Part shown: positions 31,332-41,237 of the stretch, one piece after another | Position numbering within the stretch: the first letter of the stretch is position 1 | How the letters are laid out: each line of letters starts with the position of its first letter | Source of the DNA: Silurus meridionalis | Taxonomy: Eukaryota > Chordata > Actinopteri > Siluriformes > Siluridae | Direction of reading: 5' to 3' | DNA length: 64,000 nucleotides | Assembly: GCF_014805685.1 (NCBI RefSeq) | Contig: NC_060885.1 | Location: forward strand, 13,706,632-13,770,631 | Notes under the pieces: model-generated | What the model was told of the DNA's origin: nothing | The model's database searches: none | Seen by the model: only the letters and a program-made list of their open reading frames with translations | Position numbers and translations under genes: made by a program

Positions 31332-31929
31332 AGACCTGAAGAAGTGTGAATTTGCATCAACAGACCAATCAAATTTCTATGGAAACGCACGCTCCTGCCA
31401 ACTTGGCAGGCCTCCTAATGACATCACTGATGATGTCAGAGTTCTCACTGTGTGTTTGCCCTGTATCCTTCCCTTCAGTTCCACAGTTTCACCCTCTTTT
31501 CCTTTTGTTTGTGAGAGAAAGAAGGGAAGGACTGGGAGAGAAAGATGGGAGTAGAAGTGTTGGACAGGGGCCAGGAAAATGTTTGAGATTTTTTGTTTAT
31601 GAAATGCTTCCCTTTTAACTGAGCTAATAGTTACCTTCCTGAGCAGAACTTATTTTGAAAAGCATAACATGTTCATTACTCCATTTTGCATTCTTCTCTT
31701 CAGTATTTTATTCATTTGATTAGTTTTTATGTCAGATACTTCCTTGTGGTTATCTGAAGTGTTAGTATTGGATTCTTATTAGTTATCTTATATTCATTAG
31801 AATGGCTCTAATGCAACTGTGTGATGTTTTGAGTTTTGAGCTGTGGGATGGCACACTAATGCTTTTGCTTTAATGCTAATGAGCCATTCTCCTGGAAAAA
31901 TCCCATGCTGTAATGTGACTGCAAATAAA
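31332..31929 (+). other. tmx1: tmx1 3' UTR with poly(A) signal
   Basis: Runs from the stop codon to AATAAA at 31924-31929 (within GCAAATAAAG). No competing frame is supported. The UTR length is inferred from this first strong signal. Confidence 0.6.
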
Positions 31930-32655
31930 GTTGGCTGTTTCCCCTGATATATATACAGGATGGTTATTTAATTTCATGTCAATAGAAACAGTTTCAATAA
32001 ATAAATGCATTTTATAAACCCTGATTAGTTTATTAAGCATGCATAAACAGATATCCTGCTGTATACCTGTGAGTCTGTGAAACCTGGATATCTGCCAGGA
32101 GTGGTGTGAAGCACCTGCATACCTACTTGGTCTACACTGGATAATCACAATTACTCTATTTAATTCCAGTCAGTTGTAGGCTGCCTTTTTTATTATTCAT
32201 ATGATGTGACACCACAAAGTATTTGAAGTTCATAAATACAGAAAATGTCAGTAAAATGCATAACCGTAGTCGCATAGATTTCAGAAAAAATACTGCTTAA
32301 TAAATGTTTTCATTTCTGATCTAATATCTGACTGGATTTGACTAATTCGAAGCTGTTTCAATAGGTCACACTAACATCCCCATCACAATAACTGAATTCT
32401 GTATTCAAGCATCTGGTTTTGAAACAAAAGAAAAAATTAAAATTTCTTTACCATTTCAAGCCCATTGTCCAGGAAAGATCCACTGCAATGTGACACTCTG
32501 AACAAAGTAAGTTAAAATATTCCCAAAAAATGTACATTCAGAATTCAATATTTTTCTAACAAAACTAAATAATAATGTGCCCTGTTAAACATATGTTCCA
32601 AAATAGGAAATACATGCACTATAATAATTAATAATTTTATTTATTCATTTATTTA
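31930..32655. other. intergenic DNA, nothing recognised
   Basis: AT-rich DNA between the tmx1 3' end and the left IRG cassette. No gene, RNA or named repeat was recognised. Confidence 0.6.
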
Positions 32656-32656
32656 T

Positions 32657-34550
32657 TCACAGCAAATACAAGAGTATAACAATACAACAGTAGTTTTTTT
32701 TTAATTAGTAAAATGCAAACTTGTGGTTGAAATTATACGACGTTTTTTCTTTATGCTTTTGTTTAAAGTATAATTATTTACTCTGGTTTATTTCAGTCAG
32801 ACTTAAAACCATATCATCAACATCATAAATCACAAGTTATTATGTAAAAAGACTGTCAATCTGGTCAGCCATCAACAACAAAATAATAAGCTGTATTCAG
32901 TTAAGGGGATGGGAATATAATGCTTCAAATAGTGTCTGATTTATTAAATGGACTGAATTATTAATCAACTGATGACTGCAAAGCAGCCATGAGCACATTG
33001 TGAGCAACTTCAGCAAGATCATTAAGACAACTCCTCAGTATGTAGCGAATAGTTACAAATGACAGCGGCCCAGCTAACAGAGATCCCAGAAAAGGAATCA
33101 AACTAAGCCAGTATTCTGCTGCTGTTTCTAAAGTAAAAAGACTTGCATTTGGCAGAAACTTAATAACCAGATCTTTGTTTACATCTTTGGTTATTTCTTC
33201 ATTTAGAGGACATTTCAACACAGATTGTAGCTCATCAACTGACTTCCCTGATCTCTCAGACAGTTTCTGTAAAGAGTCTGGGTCCAAACTGAAGGCATTA
33301 TAATATCTCTTTAGCTCTGTCACCAATATGGTCACATCTACACTGATTGATGCAGCTGCATTTAAGATGGGTATTGGCACAGCTGCAACTGATCCAGAGA
33401 GCAGAGCCAACTTCCAGATGTTTTTCTGCAGTAACTTCTTTTTCCTCTCATTGATCTCTCGAGTGATGTTTGGAATTGCCAGCATCAGTACATCTCTCTT
33501 GTACTGGGGAAGTTCCTTCTCTATCGTCTTCTCAAGGTGGTTGAAATCATACAGACTCAGTTCAAAGCAAGAGATCAGGAAGACACTAGGAGACTGTAGA
33601 CCAATCTCTTCTAGACCTAGAATAAAAATAGATTTAAAACATTTTTAAATTGTCATTTACCAATACAATGATCTAAAACAATCAATAATCAAATATCATT
33701 ATTGTCACCTAAATGTTACTTCCTAATTTTAGTGTATTTATAAAAAATATATGTAATGGTATTAAATGAGTTAAAAGTTGATATGAATGAGTTAATGTAA
33801 TGTGTAATCTTAAAAGTAAACCTTTAATGCAGTTGTTTCGAATTAAATCCAGTGTCTGTTGTTCATTAAAATTCTTCTTTCTTTTCTGAGCCACAATGTT
33901 GCTGTCGATCTTTGAGCGAATGAAATAAAACTTCTTTTTCATTTTATCTATTTCTACTGCCAGATTCACATGGCATTCTCTGAAACGCTCTGATGCGATG
34001 ATGATGAAAAAATCATATTGTTTAAATTGAACCTGTTTCAGATATTCATCAGCTTTAAATCTGGGGGTTCCAATGCCAGGGAGATCCCACAATTTAACAT
34101 TTGGGAATTTGGGATGAGGGTAAACAGCAGGTTCTGTAGTTGTCTCAACAACACCAGTTGCTGCAGACCCTTCATCTTCATCCCCTAAACCCCTGAAGGC
34201 ATTAATAAATGTGGACTTTCCAGATCCAGTCTCTCCTGTTACAGCTATATTCAGTTCCACACTGTCTAGCTGTGCAAAGTAATCCTTAATCTTGTCAACA
34301 GCTGATGGCAGATCTTCATTGGCTAGTGACATTTTAATGTCTTCAATTTCAGCATGTTCAACGAAGTAAAAGTCATCCATCTAAATAGAAACAAACATAT
34401 ATTTTTTTAAAAACTCATTGGTGCTCACACATGCACACACTAAATGACCAAAAAGATTGTGGACCTGAACGTCCAAATAATTAGTTCTTTCCCTATCTAT
34501 TGCTACAAAATTTAAAGCACACAATTGTAAAATGACCATAAATTCTGTAG
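32657..34550 (-). repeat. left copy of the duplicated IRG cassette
   Basis: About 1.9 kb matching 60657-62515 in direct orientation: the IRG 3' flank (CAAACTTGTGGTTGAAATTA and neighbours), both exons, the intron, and the 5' flank with the phrase ATGACCAAAAAGATTGTGGA. By eye the first coding exons differ at about 13 of 559 positions. The match ends near 34550, where a different repeat takes over. Confidence 0.85.
32961..34380 (-). CDS. immunity-related GTPase (IRG), left copy, intact
   Basis: Two coding exons, 34380-33822 and 33616-32961, joined through a GTTTAC donor and a TTCTAG acceptor (phase 1): 1215 bases, 404 residues, the usual IRG length. Canonical GTPase motifs: P-loop GETGSGKS at residues 49-56 (GKS class, not the regulatory GMS class), G3 DLPG at 99-102, G4 RSKID at 155-159. 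The C-terminal half is helical with hydrophobic stretches (AEYWLSLIPFLGSLLAGPLSF), as in the family's helical domain. IRGs are interferon-inducible in mammals, where they act on intracellular pathogen vacuoles; the fish role is inferred. The stop lies right after MAALQSSVD. A near-identical but broken copy lies at 60965-62372 in the same orientation. Confidence 0.92.
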
Positions 34551-34555
34551 CATTA

Positions 34556-34720
34556 TACAGTGGTATACCGCTTATCGACCTTAATCCATTTCTTAAAACC
34601 AGTCGAAATGCGAATGTAATTATCCCATAAGAAATAATGGAAAACCAGTTAATCCGTTCCCGACCTCCACCAAAACCCATTTATTAACAATTTTGCCCTG
34701 TTTTTGGCAGTATTAATACA
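34556..34720. mobile_element. possible MITE or Tigger-like end next to the IRG 5' flank
   Basis: Starts with CAGTGGTATACCGCTTATCG and continues to CCCATAAGAAATAATGG and TTAATCCGTTCC. The start and phrases resemble pogo/Tigger-type terminal sequence. The right end was not found. It begins exactly where similarity between the two IRG cassettes stops. Confidence 0.35.
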
Positions 34721-36050
34721 GGTACATAAATAATACTGTATATAATTGTTATGCAGCGTAATGAGCGGAGGCAAAGAAAACACTGAGAGTTTAACACAAA
34801 AACACACATGCGCACACACACACACGGCAGTCCATAGAATCCCGACAAATGAGAGAGAGATAGCCATGGTATGCCCTGGAGGGGCGAGGTCCACGGGCGA
34901 AAGCACGGGAGGAAAAATGTATTCCTGTCAAAATGCGCCTTAAAAAAAATGCAGCAGGCCTACAAGACATTTGAAGAGAGTAGGCTACAGACAGTGAATA
35001 TTCATTTTCTTCCACTGGGCTAGTAAGAAGAACGCATGTAGTGGTATATTACAATATAAAATGAGTTATCACAGAAAAAGAGACTCAGCAGCAACACAAA
35101 GTTAGCTTGTGCTGGAAGGCTATAGTGTGATGTTGTTGTGCTATAATATGAACACAGCATCATACATTTTGGAAGAATTCTTATGTATCTAAGTCAAACT
35201 TTAAAGAATGTGCGTTAGCATTTTCACTATCATGGTTCCTAGGTCTTCTGTGTGTTACAATCATATCCTCAGTATGTTTTTATGAAATTGCGTAAATGAG
35301 TACACTGGGTTTTATTTTAGGGTTCCATAAAGAGCAATATTTGGGGTTATCGCTGGAAAAGCATCTTATATTTCAGACGGCACTTGACGCACTTCCGTTG
35401 GCTTTACTTCTCGTGTGTGGAGATCTTCTTCCCGAGACAGGTAACGTAACTTCTCTCTGTTGTTTCACTTGCAAATGTGAAGTTAACTTAGCTAAATCCA
35501 CGTGAAGTCAGTCTATTAGCAGCTAGCACTTAAGTTAGTTAGCTAATGTAACTTTAGCAGGAGGGAAGGAATTCAAATTCAAATGGCACAAACACTCTCA
35601 TTTTACAGCTAAATCGTACACTAAAAGTATCTGAAAACATTAGCGGTGTTTAGTTTGATATTTGGAGTTTCGTGAGCCGGTGTTGTGTCAAAGTCTGTTC
35701 CCCTATGTTTCCCTTTAGTATAATTTAGGGTCATTTTTTTCAGATTCTTATATCTGAATATTTTTTGTTAATGCATCATGTAGGTCTTAAATTTACATCT
35801 TCATGGTCTTAAAATGTCTTAAAAAGGTCTTAAATTTGACTTATTGTAACCTGCATGAACCCTGTACAAAAACATCAAAATAGAGAAGAAAACAAACAAA
35901 ACAATTAGACAGGCCTGTGAGAAAATAAAATCTAATGAAATAGATTTATAAGCTACAAAAACAATAATAAATGTATTCTCTAGTAATGTGATATACTTGC
36001 AATATATTTCTGGCAGTTTTATACTAAGACAATAACAATTTCATGTTGCA
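34721..36050. other. upstream region of the short YALNL gene, including a candidate 5' exon
   Basis: Mostly non-coding. A candidate non-coding first exon ends at 35440 (CCCGAGACAG followed by GTAACG). It would splice to the acceptor CATGTTGCAG ending at 36051. Joining the frame starting at 35296 to the terminal exon is out of phase, so the first exon is most likely untranslated. Confidence 0.4.
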
Positions 36051-36087
36051 GGACACTGGGAACTTAGAGGAACTTGAACAAGTCATA

Positions 36088-36327
36088 ATGGCCATTACTG
36101 TGACCCCAAAGCCTGGAGCTTCTACAAGCGACAGCCCAAAGAACATTGGGATTGTCATAGAGGGCGTGAAAGTCATCACAGGACTTGGAGATATTGCAAG
36201 GGCTTGCTCTGTCCTCCTTGGCTTGACCTATGCACTAAATCTCGATTATCCCAGACAGCTGAAGTACACCTTTGAGGTGTTCCAAAAACTTTTCTTGGAA
36301 CTGGATGATTCAAAGCTTTCAAACTAA
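36088..36327 (+). CDS. short YALNL-domain protein A (solo terminal exon)
   Basis: The exon begins after the acceptor at 36051 with DTGNLEELEQ; the first in-frame Met is at 36088, giving 79 residues. The domain reads GIVIEGVKVITGLGDIARAC, then SVLLGLTYALNLDYPRQLKY and TFEVFQKLFLELDDSKLSN. I recognise this as the C-terminal domain of a large teleost family often labelled uncharacterised or SAM-domain-3-like; its function is unknown. Relative to the copy at 45689-45985, a TAA replaces a Lys codon just before the last 9 residues (IQSLKSKLQ and so on), which remain readable to a TGA ending at 36360. It has its own upstream exon and no other domains, so it is either a short gene or a solo-exon pseudogene. 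Confidence 0.6.
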   Translation: MAITVTPKPGASTSDSPKNIGIVIEGVKVITGLGDIARACSVLLGLTYALNLDYPRQLKYTFEVFQKLFLELDDSKLSN

Positions 36328-36334
36328 ATCCAGT

Positions 36335-36875
36335 CCCTCAAGAGCAAACTTCAGGCTTGAAATGAGACTGTATTGCAGTGCAGACTTTTGTGCTACACAA
36401 TGTTCATCTTCTACAGAGCTTGAGATTTGCACATTTGAAAGTGATATGTTTGTAAGTTGGCACTGTTTTGTCCTACGAATGTTGTGACATTTCAATTGTT
36501 GTATGTTCAAAGTACAAATGTATTTTACTCTGTTCAATTTGCACTTTTATTATTTATGTTTTGGCACATGCCATTATGGAGTATCAGCATTTTGTCCTTT
36601 TCAAAGTTCTGGTTTAAAATGCGTGAGCAAACTTCTGGCTTGAAAATGAGACTGTAGTTGCAGTGTACATGTTTTGCTACACAATGTTTAGCTTCTACAG
36701 AGCTTGGGAATTGCACATCTGAAAGTGCTATGTTTGTAAGTTAGCACTGATTTGGACTCTTATCCCACGAATGTCAGTGAGATATCTAGTTCAAAGTACG
36801 AAATGTTTTTTACTCAGTACAAATGACACTTTTCTGCTTTTGTTTTGGTACATGCACCTCTGGAGGTTTTTTCTT
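36335..36875 (+). repeat. tandem duplication of the 3' region of gene A
   Basis: Two diverged copies of a unit of about 250-270 bases lie side by side, roughly 36340-36615 and 36625-36875. Shared phrases include GAGCAAACTTC.GGCTTGAAA, TGCTACACAATGTT, CTTCTACAGAGCTTG, TATGTTTGTAAGTT, CAAAGTAC and TGTTTTGG.ACATGC. A short related segment (TGAAATGAGACTGTGGTTGC) recurs at about 46846-46905, downstream of the long family member, so it belongs to the family's ancestral 3' end. Confidence 0.75.
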
Positions 36876-37279
36876 CAATATCATTATTGACCCAATTTAG
36901 TGGCTAAGTGAGGTGAGAAAGCATGGAATCAGGTTTATGGACACATCACCATTCTGTATGTCATTTATTTTTGTTTTTACAAAATAGTTTAAAGTCAGCA
37001 TTCTGTCCTTTTCAAATGTCTGGTTTGTTGGTGAAGTAAAATATATTAGATTAACCCTAATAATTTCAACATAGTAATATTAACATTTATTGAATACTAG
37101 TTTTTCCTAAGTAGAATTGTAAATAAATACACAATTAATTCATTTACAAAATGAACTGTGTGGAACTAGTAAGTTTAATTAGATATTTTCTCGTATTATT
37201 TTCCTTTTTTTTATAGTCACTGCACATAGTCCTAAAAATACCAAGTAAATTTTAATCCAAAACTTTAGTGCATTCAAGT

Positions 37280-37938
37280 CTGTGCATTGCGCATGCGCCA
37301 TTGGAGCCGCCATTACCGTCGTTTTGGATAAGAGGAGGGCTGTTTTACGTGGCAAGCAGTGTTGGGCAACGTTACTTTTAAAAGTAATGCATTACAATAT
37401 TGAGTTACTCCCCAAAAAAAGTTACGTTACTTAGTTACTTTTTATGGAAAGTAATGCGTTATATTACTTTTGCGTTACTTGTATCTCTTTCACGCCTTAC
37501 AGGTGTAACAGGTGTAATATAGATATAATTGCCATTAAAAAATAAGTTATATTAGGGCAAAAGACATGTGTGGGCTGCACACCGGTGATGTGGAGGGAGA
37601 ACATACCTTTCGCTGTCATCTCGTGCAATTCCGTAAATATGACCTCGTCCTCGTCTACATCATTCTCTGTGTCATCATCACCTTGAAACATTCTGAATGC
37701 TTTTACAAAGTTCGCGCTATTATCAGTGACCGTGGCAGTTTATCTTCCCACAAAGAGCAAATGAGCTGTGAATTTGCTCTCTATCTCCGCTGCGATGGCA
37801 TCAACATGTGTCTCCCACGGAGAACTTTTATTCTGAGCAGTCCATAGAGCTGCAGTGGTGGAAAGTCGGCAAAAGTTTTCTATATTTCTGTCTCCATTTC
37901 CATATATGCAACATTGCAAAATGTTGCATATATTTAAC

Positions 37939-37977
<39 letters not shown>

Positions 37978-38416
37978 CTGTAGTGCCGTGCTTTGCATGC
38001 AGATGTTTTTTTTTTTTTTAAGTGGTATTTTTTGCAGTTGACACCAACACATAATCTACACTTAACCATTATTCCTTTCTCCTTTTCCTCGACTATTTCA
38101 AAATAATAAGAATACTTCCATCACAGTAATGTAATGCTCTGGTTTGCCATCTCCGCTTCTGACCAGCTTCTGTTCCCGCGGCTACGTGACTACGTTCATT
38201 TTAATTCAGCATTTATTTTTTTTATGCAAAATAATTTAACTGAAAAGTAACTCGCATTACTTTTTAAAAAGTAACTCAGATATTAATGTGTAAATGTATA
38301 AAGTAACGCGCTACTTTACTCGTTACTCCAGAAAAGTAATATTATTACGTAGCGCACGTTACTTGTAACGCGTTACCCCCAACACTGGTGGCTAGTTGTA
38401 TTAAGGTGAGTTATTT
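37280..38416 (+). promoter_or_regulatory. candidate promoter/first exon of the long gene, split by a transposon
   Basis: A perfect NRF1-type palindrome GCGCATGCGC lies at 37289-37298, followed by CATTGGAGCCGCCATTACC (YY1-like GCCAT). The stretch is interrupted at 37356 by a hAT-like element. After the element it resumes as GTGGCTAGTTGTATTAAG and reaches a consensus donor GTGAGT at 38407. Joining the flanks gives a plausible short first exon. Linkage to the coding exon at 40820 is inferred from order and strand only. Confidence 0.35.
37357..38387. mobile_element. hAT-like element, 1031 bp, with 8-bp target-site duplication
   Basis: Ends are CAGTGTTGGG (left) and CCCAACACTG (right), a terminal inverted repeat extended by subterminal GTAACG/CGTTAC-type repeats (AGTAATGCATTAC on the left, GTAACGCGTTAC on the right). 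Flanks are GTGGCAAG and GTGGCTAG, an 8-bp duplication with one mismatch, the size made by hAT transposases. The interior shows no intact transposase; an acidic minus-strand frame near 37500-37690 (DDDTENDVDEDE) and a (CA)n tract at 37943-37976 fill it. Non-autonomous. Confidence 0.88.
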
Positions 38417-38962
38417 TTTACATTTCTTCTGTAATTTACGTCATTTTATAGGTCTGTGAGCATTTGTATAGTTTTTGTTAGGTTATTTCGTTGTATAATA
38501 CTTTTCTTCAGTAAAATAACGTTAATGTTAGGGGTCAACGTTACAATTTTAACGGTAATGAGGCCGAGAACTTTCCATAGCCATTTACCAAGCATCGAGG
38601 CTCATACAGAAGTTTGTTTAAAACCAAACACATTTCTGTGGGTCGATGGTGATTTAATGACAAAACAGAAAAATATTTGATGTGAAATTTGCATTCTGTT
38701 TTTCTTAACGTTACACGTTATGCAATTAACTTACTAATCAGGCAGATTCCTATATAAATACTTGATGCTGTGATCCAATTCGTTACATATAAATACGTAA
38801 TATAAATATATTCACTGAAAAACGTAACCATATTATTTTCTATCATGGTAATGATATTTAAGGTATATGAATTTGATATTAGACATGAATAGATAACACG
38901 ACACATTAGCCATGTTCGGTGCTGTGTTCCAAATTTGCGGGTTCATAATGTGCCACAAAGGG

Positions 38963-39400
38963 CGAGTCGTGAAGTTAGCGCGGATATCATGCTGCACGAG
39001 TCGTGAAGTTAGCGCGGATATCATGCACGAGTCGTGAAGTTAGCGCGGATATCATGCACGAGTCGTGAAGTTAGCGCGGATATCATGCACGCAGTCGTGA
39101 AGTTAGCGCGGATATCATGCTGCAGTCGTGAAGTTAGCGGATATCATGCTGCAGTCGTGAAGTTAGCGCGGATATCATGCACGAGTCGTGAAGTTAGCGC
39201 GGATATCATGCTGCACGAGTCGTGAAGTTAGCGCGGATATCATGCTGCACGAGTCGTGAAGTTAGCGCGGATATCATGCTGCACGAGTCGTGAAGTTAGC
39301 GCGGATATCATGCTGCACGAGTCGTGAAATTAGCGCGGATACCATGCTGCACGAGTCGTGAAATTAGCGCGGATACCATGCTGCACGAGTCGTGAAGTTA
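38963..39400. repeat. minisatellite, 14 units of 31-34 bp
   Basis: A constant 27-base core (AGTCGTGAAG, TTAGCGCGGA, TATCATG) alternates with short joints of 4-7 bases, CTGCACG or CACG. Thirteen full units and one partial unit are present. The last full units carry shared changes (AAATTAG, ATACCATG), showing spread by recent duplication. It is GC-richer than its surroundings, with several CpGs per unit, and lies in the presumed first intron of the long decayed gene. Confidence 0.95.
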
Positions 39401-40039
39401 AAATAGCCTTGCACAAAAAGACTGCACGTCGTCTGGTAAGCAATCCATAACAGTACAGTGTATCACAGTAAAGTTATTTATTTTTTTTAATTATGAAAAT
39501 TCATAAAAATTAAACAAAAAGACATTTCCCCCAAATAAGTGTTGAAGTATAACTATCAGGACATCAGTGATGTGTGAGCTGAATTTGGTGACAGTATTAC
39601 AGTGAAATTATTGACTTTTTAGTATTCGCTTTTCGGGTTTTGTACTTTGCAGACGGTCCCTTGGAATCTGTCTCTTAGGTGTTCGTACATATTTTGTCCA
39701 ACGCGGAGGAAAGTTGATATTGAGGAAAATTGGGTTGTAGCTGCGTTGTGTCTGCCTGTCTACATTACTACGATAAAAAAGAGGTGTTATTTGTGCAATA
39801 AGAGCGTTTAGCTCAGGAGCTATTGACTCGGGAAACTCGAATCTGTGAATATGCGGCCAACTTTACTTAAATTAATAAAGCTGCTCCGCGCATTTTAAAT
39901 TCAATTTAACAAAAAAATTTAACAAAAGCTTGTTTGTGGATTGTTGTTGTATGGATACTAAGCAGGACAATGGTTGATCGATTAACATAACATGTCGAGA
40001 ATAAAAAGCAGTATGGAAAAGTGTTTCATTTTAATAATT

Positions 40040-40332
40040 CAGGGCTCTCAAGTATCACGCATTTCGGTCTTTTTCCACGCTCCCTCAACACATTGTATTT
40101 CTCACGCAAAAAAACTTTTTGACTATTTATCATATATTTATGATAAATATATATATGGCCGCAGCGCCCAAAATGTATCAGTCCGCATCGCTGTCTCTAT
40201 GGAACCGGGCAGGAATCAAGCGCGTCTCCCGAACACGACACAGCACGAAACAGCTTGTCTCTGGACGGCACATTGTCCTTAATCATGACCCTAAAAATGG
40301 CTGGGCTTACACTTACAATAAACACCACGCCT

Positions 40333-40403
<71 letters not shown>

Positions 40404-40549
40404 TAATAAATGGAAATTGAACAAATCCTTTGTATTTGGTGAAAATGTGGTCAGTGATCCTGGTGAAGTTTTTTCCCGCCTTTTTTTGGTGGGGGGGAAT
40501 CGGGGTTGGAAATGTCACTCTTGTCTGTCTTCAAAACTTGAGAGCCCTG
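40040..40549. mobile_element. hAT-like MITE, 510 bp
   Basis: Perfect inverted termini CAGGGCTCTCAAGT and ACTTGAGAGCCCTG; flanks both show ATAATT (40034-40039 and 40550-40555). No transposase. The interior carries (CT)n(CA)n at about 40338-40402 and a G-rich stretch near 40480-40510. Confidence 0.8.
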
Positions 40550-41145
40550 ATAATTTAAAAAAGAGAAAAAAGTTGTTACATACAGTTGTGCACAGTACAG
40601 TATGGTGATGTCATTGATGTATGATTTAGCGGTGTCAGAATACGGCTTGGATTTAAGCAGAATATTTCTCTCTGTAGTTTAATGTATTATCATTAATTCT
40701 GTTGTTTTAATAGAACACATTTTGTCTGTTTATTTACAGGGTTACTAGATCTCAGACTCCTGCCCTTCAGCACTGTTGTCTGGTGTGTCATTAAGGAGAA
40801 ACAGTAGGCTTCTAATGTCATGTCTTGGCCATGCAATATTGCAAATTTGAGACATCAAAACGTGTAGAGCTTTTAAAGCATTATAGATTAAAACATCCAC
40901 ACACTGGTCAAGGCTGGTCAGTGCCCTGTTTGTACTCGGATTGTCCATACTCATTTAGAGGTTGAGGGCCACTTTGTGCACATTTGACTAGGCACCACAC
41001 ACAAACAGAACAGTTAAGGCAAACTGTTTCATTTTCATGTCTTGTATGTAATTTGTTTAGTTGTTACACAGAGAGGCAGTATTTTGAACACCTTGGTGTT
41101 CATCTGAAAAAGCACAAAACTGTTCATTGTGTTTTTACAGATTGT

Positions 41146-41147
<2 letters not shown>

Positions 41148-41235
<88 letters not shown>
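41148..41235. repeat. (TA)n microsatellite inside the fourth zinc finger
   Basis: About 43 TA units separate HCVFTDCDY (Cys pair) from IYSTFASHISRKH (His pair). Both flanks are clearly coding. The upstream frame runs through as alternating Ile and Tyr, then stops after the tract; the His pair lies in another frame that can also be read back through the tract. Confidence 0.9.

Positions 41236-41237
<2 letters not shown>

Noticed and set aside
35296..35505. 69-codon frame starting MSTLGFILG as the N-terminus of short gene A
   Set aside because: The splice from 35440 to 36052 is out of frame and hits a stop; the first exon is more likely untranslated.
38963..39400. Regular direct repeats resembling a CRISPR array
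   Set aside because: The joints are 4-7 bases and near identical, not unique spacers of about 30 bases. This is a eukaryotic minisatellite.
40745..40954. Minus-strand frame of 69 codons starting MSMDNPSTN
   Set aside because: It lies opposite the first zinc fingers of the decayed plus-strand gene and shows no domain of its own; it is a shadow.
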